NCBI GenBank assembly: GCA_032164245.1
Contig: JAVMKO010000006.1
Location: 105,727,310 to 105,791,309, forward strand
DNA from: Sternotherus odoratus
Taxonomy: Eukaryota > Chordata > Testudines > Kinosternidae
Direction: 5' to 3'
Length of the DNA stretch: 64,000 bases
Numbering within the stretch: the stretch's first letter is position 1; each line of letters opens with the position of its first letter. Positions 60,066-64,000 of the stretch are shown piece after piece. The translations under genes and the position numbers were made by a program. Below the pieces are notes generated by a model. It was not told where the DNA came from, searched no databases, and was given only the letters and a program-made list of their open reading frames with translations.

Positions 60066-62100
60066 TGAGATGGGCGAAGAGTGGCGTGGGTGTGATGAAT
60101 ATCATGGGGTGTGGAGGAAAGGAGATTGAGGAAGGATATGGGATGTCAATGGAGTTACCCCAGTGTAAGATGTCTGGGTCTCCAAATCCCTTCTTGTCCT
60201 ACAAAATGATGTTGTCATCCTTCTTCCAACCTCATGACTCTAAACTATAGCTAACACACCCAGGAATCGGTCTGGTATCACACACTGTCCCCCACACGCT
60301 CTGATGAATAATAATAATAACCACCAACGTCTCCTTTATTTTTATTTTTTATTCTCCCTTCGCTCCCCTCCCTTTCATGTCTCCCTGTCTCTTTTCCTTA
60401 CGGCTGTCTATGGCGACTTTCTCCTTGTGTGATTTCCATTCTCCAGGTTGGGCCTGGTGTGCTCCCTGCAAGTTCCCCTAAAGATTGTATTTTATCTCAA
60501 GAGCTTTGTAAAGATTCATCTTCAAAGGGAACTTCAATAAAGAGCTGAGCTGGTGACATTACCATCTGTCCCACATATTCCATTAAATTTCCTGATGCTG
60601 TCTAGTTACTACTTGCCCTGGGTGCTGGGGGTAAGGTCCAGATAAGTAGCCTTAAGTTTGTTTTGGATATTGTAAGCCAGCATCATGGTGTGATGTCATG
60701 TTGAATCAATAAGTGTTTTACCAAGCTGTTCTTATGACACAATGCCATCACATGCTAATGGGACCTCATAATGCAGTATCAGGATGTCTGGGATAGGACT
60801 CTTTTCTACCGCAGGGCAAATTCCAAGAGGCAGGAACCCATAGGTGGAGGAAGTGATATGCTAGGAGGTCCTTTCCTACCCATCTCAAGTCAACATCAGC
60901 CAAATACCATTGCTATCTACCAACTGTTTGGCTGGGTGATTGAAATAATCTAGTGATCACAATACAGCTCCTTGACCTATTGTTGTTAGCCCTGTCCGTG
61001 AGAGAAAAGCACAAGGGTGAAAAAGGTCAGTCTTGCTCCTTCTCTGGAGATTGCTATGGTATCCAAGTGGGGCAGCTCTCTTCGGTGGACTGGATGGCTC
61101 ATGTTCTAAAAACATGATCTTTCTGCATGTGTATGAGATGGGAGCATAGGGAGGGAACAGCTGGTAGGGAGAGGGATGTCCCTTTCTGGAACATATAGAT
61201 TTGTTTTAGAGAAGTCTCTGATTCTCACAACTGGAGATATGCTCTGCTTTGGGTATTTTGAAGTTCTGATGGTCACATTCAGAGAATCTGCAGGAATGTA
61301 TTGATTGAGAGGAGAGGTGTTAATGTCTCAAATTGAATGTAGCTTCTTTAGGAGGGTAAGTAGTGTCGTTGTAATTAATGAAGGTGAATCTGAACCAAAT
61401 GAGCATCTCATCACCAAGATTGTTGCCCTTTTTGTTGGACCATGGTGTTCAAATGAGGGTGGAGTTGTTCATTATGGTTCATGCACCAGATATCAAGCAT
61501 TACCACTCAAACATTCTCTTTTCCGATGGGTGGAAAGATCCCCTTCCATTGCTCTGTCCAAAATAGCTCTAATTCCAGAGAGACATATATTGTACAACCA
61601 TCTGCGGGCAGCTTAATTAAAATGGACTACACTGACATGACAAATTGCATTGTACTTAAATGCAAAGCTAGATGGTTCAGAATTCTGCATGCTACCCCTA
61701 AGATGCAATACACTTTGTTTCTCCCTCACTGAATGATAGTTTGAATCCTTTTGAGATTCTCATATGTACTTTTTTTTGCTATGTCCCTTTGCACGCAAAT
61801 TTATACTAGATATATATAAAATTATAATATATCAAAATCTCACCTTGCTCTAATCCTAAACAATCACTTAAATAAGAGATTGAACAAGATTCCGATTTCT
61901 GTTCTACAAGGTCATGCAGTAAATTTACAGGTCTCAATCAGGACAATGCAATGGCCCATGGAAGGAATTATTCAGTGAGCTTTGCAGCAGAGACATTAGC
62001 ATTTAACACATTTGCATTTAACAGATCCTCATAGTGTGCACATGCCTAAATATTCATGAGAACATAATGCAAAATTGTTACTATTAGTAGTATTGCAGCA
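60066..62100. other. Intergenic, unassigned
   Basis: Single-copy-looking sequence between the array and the OR4-like gene. No motif-bearing frame on either strand. Confidence 0.35.
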
Positions 62101-62285
62101 TTGCATAGTGGCCTCAACTTAAGTTGGGACTCCATGTGCTTGGTGCTATACAAACATATAGTAAGAGACAGTCCCTGTCCTGACTGACCCAAATTTATAA
62201 TGTAACAGAACCAAGACTAGTACCCATGACTTCAGAGCCGCAGTCCAGGGCTATCGCTGGGTCATACTGCTCTGGGACTACGATA
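62101..62285 (-). mobile_element. Old MIR/CORE-type SINE relic
   Basis: In reverse it shows a tRNA-like head (CAGTATGACCCAGCGATAG, then GTCATGGGTACTAGTCTTGG). Adjoining this is a GAGACAGTCCCTGTCC phrase common in old amniote repeats. Confidence 0.35.
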
Positions 62286-62530
62286 ATGATAATAAATAAT
62301 TTAACTGAAATTAGGTATAAAATTGAACAATGATTGGAAAAGTTTCCACTTTTCACTGAGCCATAAATGCTTCAAGCGTTCACAACCAAATGGGCTGGCA
62401 ATAGTAGGCTTCAGAGAAAATCATTGGGAATTTTCACAGAAAAAATGAACACCTGTGATATTAAAATCTCTTTTCTCCTGCTGAACAGCGTTACTTTGTA
62501 GAACTACTGTCATTCTACACATCACACTTT

Positions 62531-63460
62531 TCATTTCACCCCAAATATCACTTTTCTGCTCCCTAATTTTCTCATGGCGTTTTTCACCTCCTCATTGCGC
62601 AGGGTGTAGATCAAGGGATTCAGCAGGGGGGTGACAATGGTGTAGAACACAGTGACCATCTTATCCTCCGAGAAGGTGGTGGAAGGTCTTAAATACATGA
62701 AGATACAGGGCCCGAAAAATATAATCACTACAGCAATATGGGAGGCACAGGTGGACAGAGCTTTGCGGCGACCTTCGGAGGAGCGGGTTCTCAAGGAGAC
62801 TAAGATGGTGACATAGGACACAACCAGCACAACAAAACAGATCAGGGAAATCATCCCGGTATTGGCAATGACCATGAGGCCAACGAAGTAAGTGTCAGTG
62901 CAGGCCAGTTTCAGCAAAGGGTGCACATCACAGAAATAGTGGTCGATCTCGTTGGGCCCACAGAAGGGTAACTGGATGGTCAGGAGAGTCTGAACCATGG
63001 AATGCACAAAGCCACCCACCCATGAAGCCATCACCAGGGAGCCACAAACACAACCAGTCATGATGGTCGTGTAATGGAGGGGTTTGCAGATCGCAATGTA
63101 ACGATCATACGCCATCACGGTGAGGAGGAAGATTTCGGCGCACCCAAGGAAATGGGCCACAAACAGCTGCGCTATGCAGCCATCAAAGGATATGGTTTTC
63201 CTGTCCAGAAAGAAGTCTGTGATCAGCTTTGGGGCTGTGACAGAGGAAAAGCACATGTCTACAAAGGACAGATAGCTGAGGAAGAAATACATGGGAGACT
63301 TCAGATACGGGCTGCTCTTTATGGTGACAATGATGAGAAGATTTCCCAGCAGAGTAGCAATATAGAGGAGTACAAAGAACACAAAACAAACTGGCCGTAA
63401 CTTCTCATTATGGCAAAGTCCCAAAAGGATGAATTCAGTCACATTCTGTGTGGTCTCCAT
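62531..63460 (-). CDS. Olfactory receptor, class II, OR4-like
   Basis: Intact 309-residue odorant receptor from a different subfamily, outside the repeat array. Seen: sequon NVT at N6; GN at 39-40; PMYFF at 56-60; C95 and C177; [15 protein letters not shown] at 116-130; FCDVHPLL in ECL2; KALSTC at 233-238; PLLNPLIY at 278-285. The style ([10 protein letters not shown] start, [23 protein letters not shown]) is that of family 4. The frame is open 37 codons further upstream to another ATG at 63571, but that leader has no OR homology, so the internal ATG is chosen. No TM motif is damaged. It probably marks the edge of a neighbouring OR cluster. Confidence 0.93.
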   Translation of the reverse strand: METTQNVTEFILLGLCHNEKLRPVCFVFFVLLYIATLLGNLLIIVTIKSSPYLKSPMYFFLSYLSFVDMCFSSVTAPKLITDFFLDRKTISFDGCIAQLFVAHFLGCAEIFLLTVMAYDRYIAICKPLHYTTIMTGCVCGSLVMASWVGGFVHSMVQTLLTIQLPFCGPNEIDHYFCDVHPLLKLACTDTYFVGLMVIANTGMISLICFVVLVVSYVTILVSLRTRSSEGRRKALSTCASHIAVVIIFFGPCIFMYLRPSTTFSEDKMVTVFYTIVTPLLNPLIYTLRNEEVKNAMRKLGSRKVIFGVK

Positions 63461-64000
63461 GTACTCAGTATGGGTGTATGGAATACAGCTAATCCACCTG
63501 CCACGACACAAAACAAGGGTAGGAATAATCAACAGACATTGACCAGTGACTAGGTGAATATCAAGATGCATTGACCGAAGTGGTAGAATTTGTCCAAAAA
63601 TAAATATTCACAATATGTAACTCAAGGAACTAGAGGAAATTGGTCTGAGTTACATATTGTCACGTACAGTATACACACAAAATAATTAGAGTGGAAAGTC
63701 TGAAGATGATTCATTCTATTCTTCACCGATAATGAATCACCAAAGACTAACTGTAAGGGGGAAAATGAACCCTAACTATGCTTTGCAATCAGCCCTTCCA
63801 TGATACGCATTCTATTTTATTCTTATTGCATTGTTAAACACCTTCAGAAATCCCATTTTTCAACCAAGGGTTAACCACATCTCTTACTTTGGCATCTGGG
63901 CACATAAATGTTCAAAAAAAGTATTTCTTTGTACATGCAAATATAGAATTGAGTTACTTCATTACGTAACCAATGACTGAAAACTGGTCTCTGATTATTT

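Noticed and set aside
63461..63571. Upstream ATG giving a 346-residue OR4-like protein
   Set aside because: The extra 37 residues do not resemble any OR N-terminus. The internal [10 protein letters not shown] start is typical of family 4.

Overview
This window is nuclear DNA of a vertebrate, most likely a turtle. It holds single-exon olfactory receptor (OR) genes in a background of CR1 LINE ends, tRNA-derived SINEs, hAT elements and solo LTRs. The turtle call rests on remembered resemblance of the CR1, SINE and LTR types to chelonian repeats; no search was run. Nothing looks bacterial: there are no operons, CRISPR arrays or dense coding.

Layout. About 58 kb is a head-to-tail array of six diverged repeat units of roughly 8-12 kb. 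Each unit carries one intact 312-codon OR gene on the minus strand (stop/start: 7193/8131, 17585/18523, 27024/27962, 33748/34686, 41866/42804, 51709/52647). A seventh unit has collapsed to a fragment (about 58419-60065) that keeps only the C-terminal coding end of an OR. Beyond about 2.4 kb of unassigned sequence lies an intact OR of a different subfamily (OR4-like, 62531-63460, minus).

Units come in two flank types. Units 1-3 share a long 3'-side flank with three CR1 ends. Units 4-6 share another flank with an LTR-derived block. The coding sequence of OR3 nevertheless resembles OR4-6 more than OR1-2, so unit 3 is a mosaic. Positions 1-5655 match 9891-15560 at only about 1-2% difference, while the adjoining gene halves differ by about 8-10%. 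That sharp step marks a recent unequal crossover or conversion tract.

Because the units are paralogous, they act as empty sites for one another. Many insertions therefore have readable boundaries and target duplications. Examples are a 393-bp hAT MITE in units 1 and 2 only, a hAT relic keeping the transposase C-terminus in unit 4, three solo-LTR-like elements (one nested inside a SINE), and a retroposon family with fold-back hairpin copies. A 55-bp minisatellite beside OR3 appears to have grown from a deletion junction.

How the genes work together: each OR is expected to be an odorant-binding G-protein-coupled receptor, normally expressed one allele per sensory neuron. The array is a lineage-specific expansion with diversifying paralogs, not a pathway.
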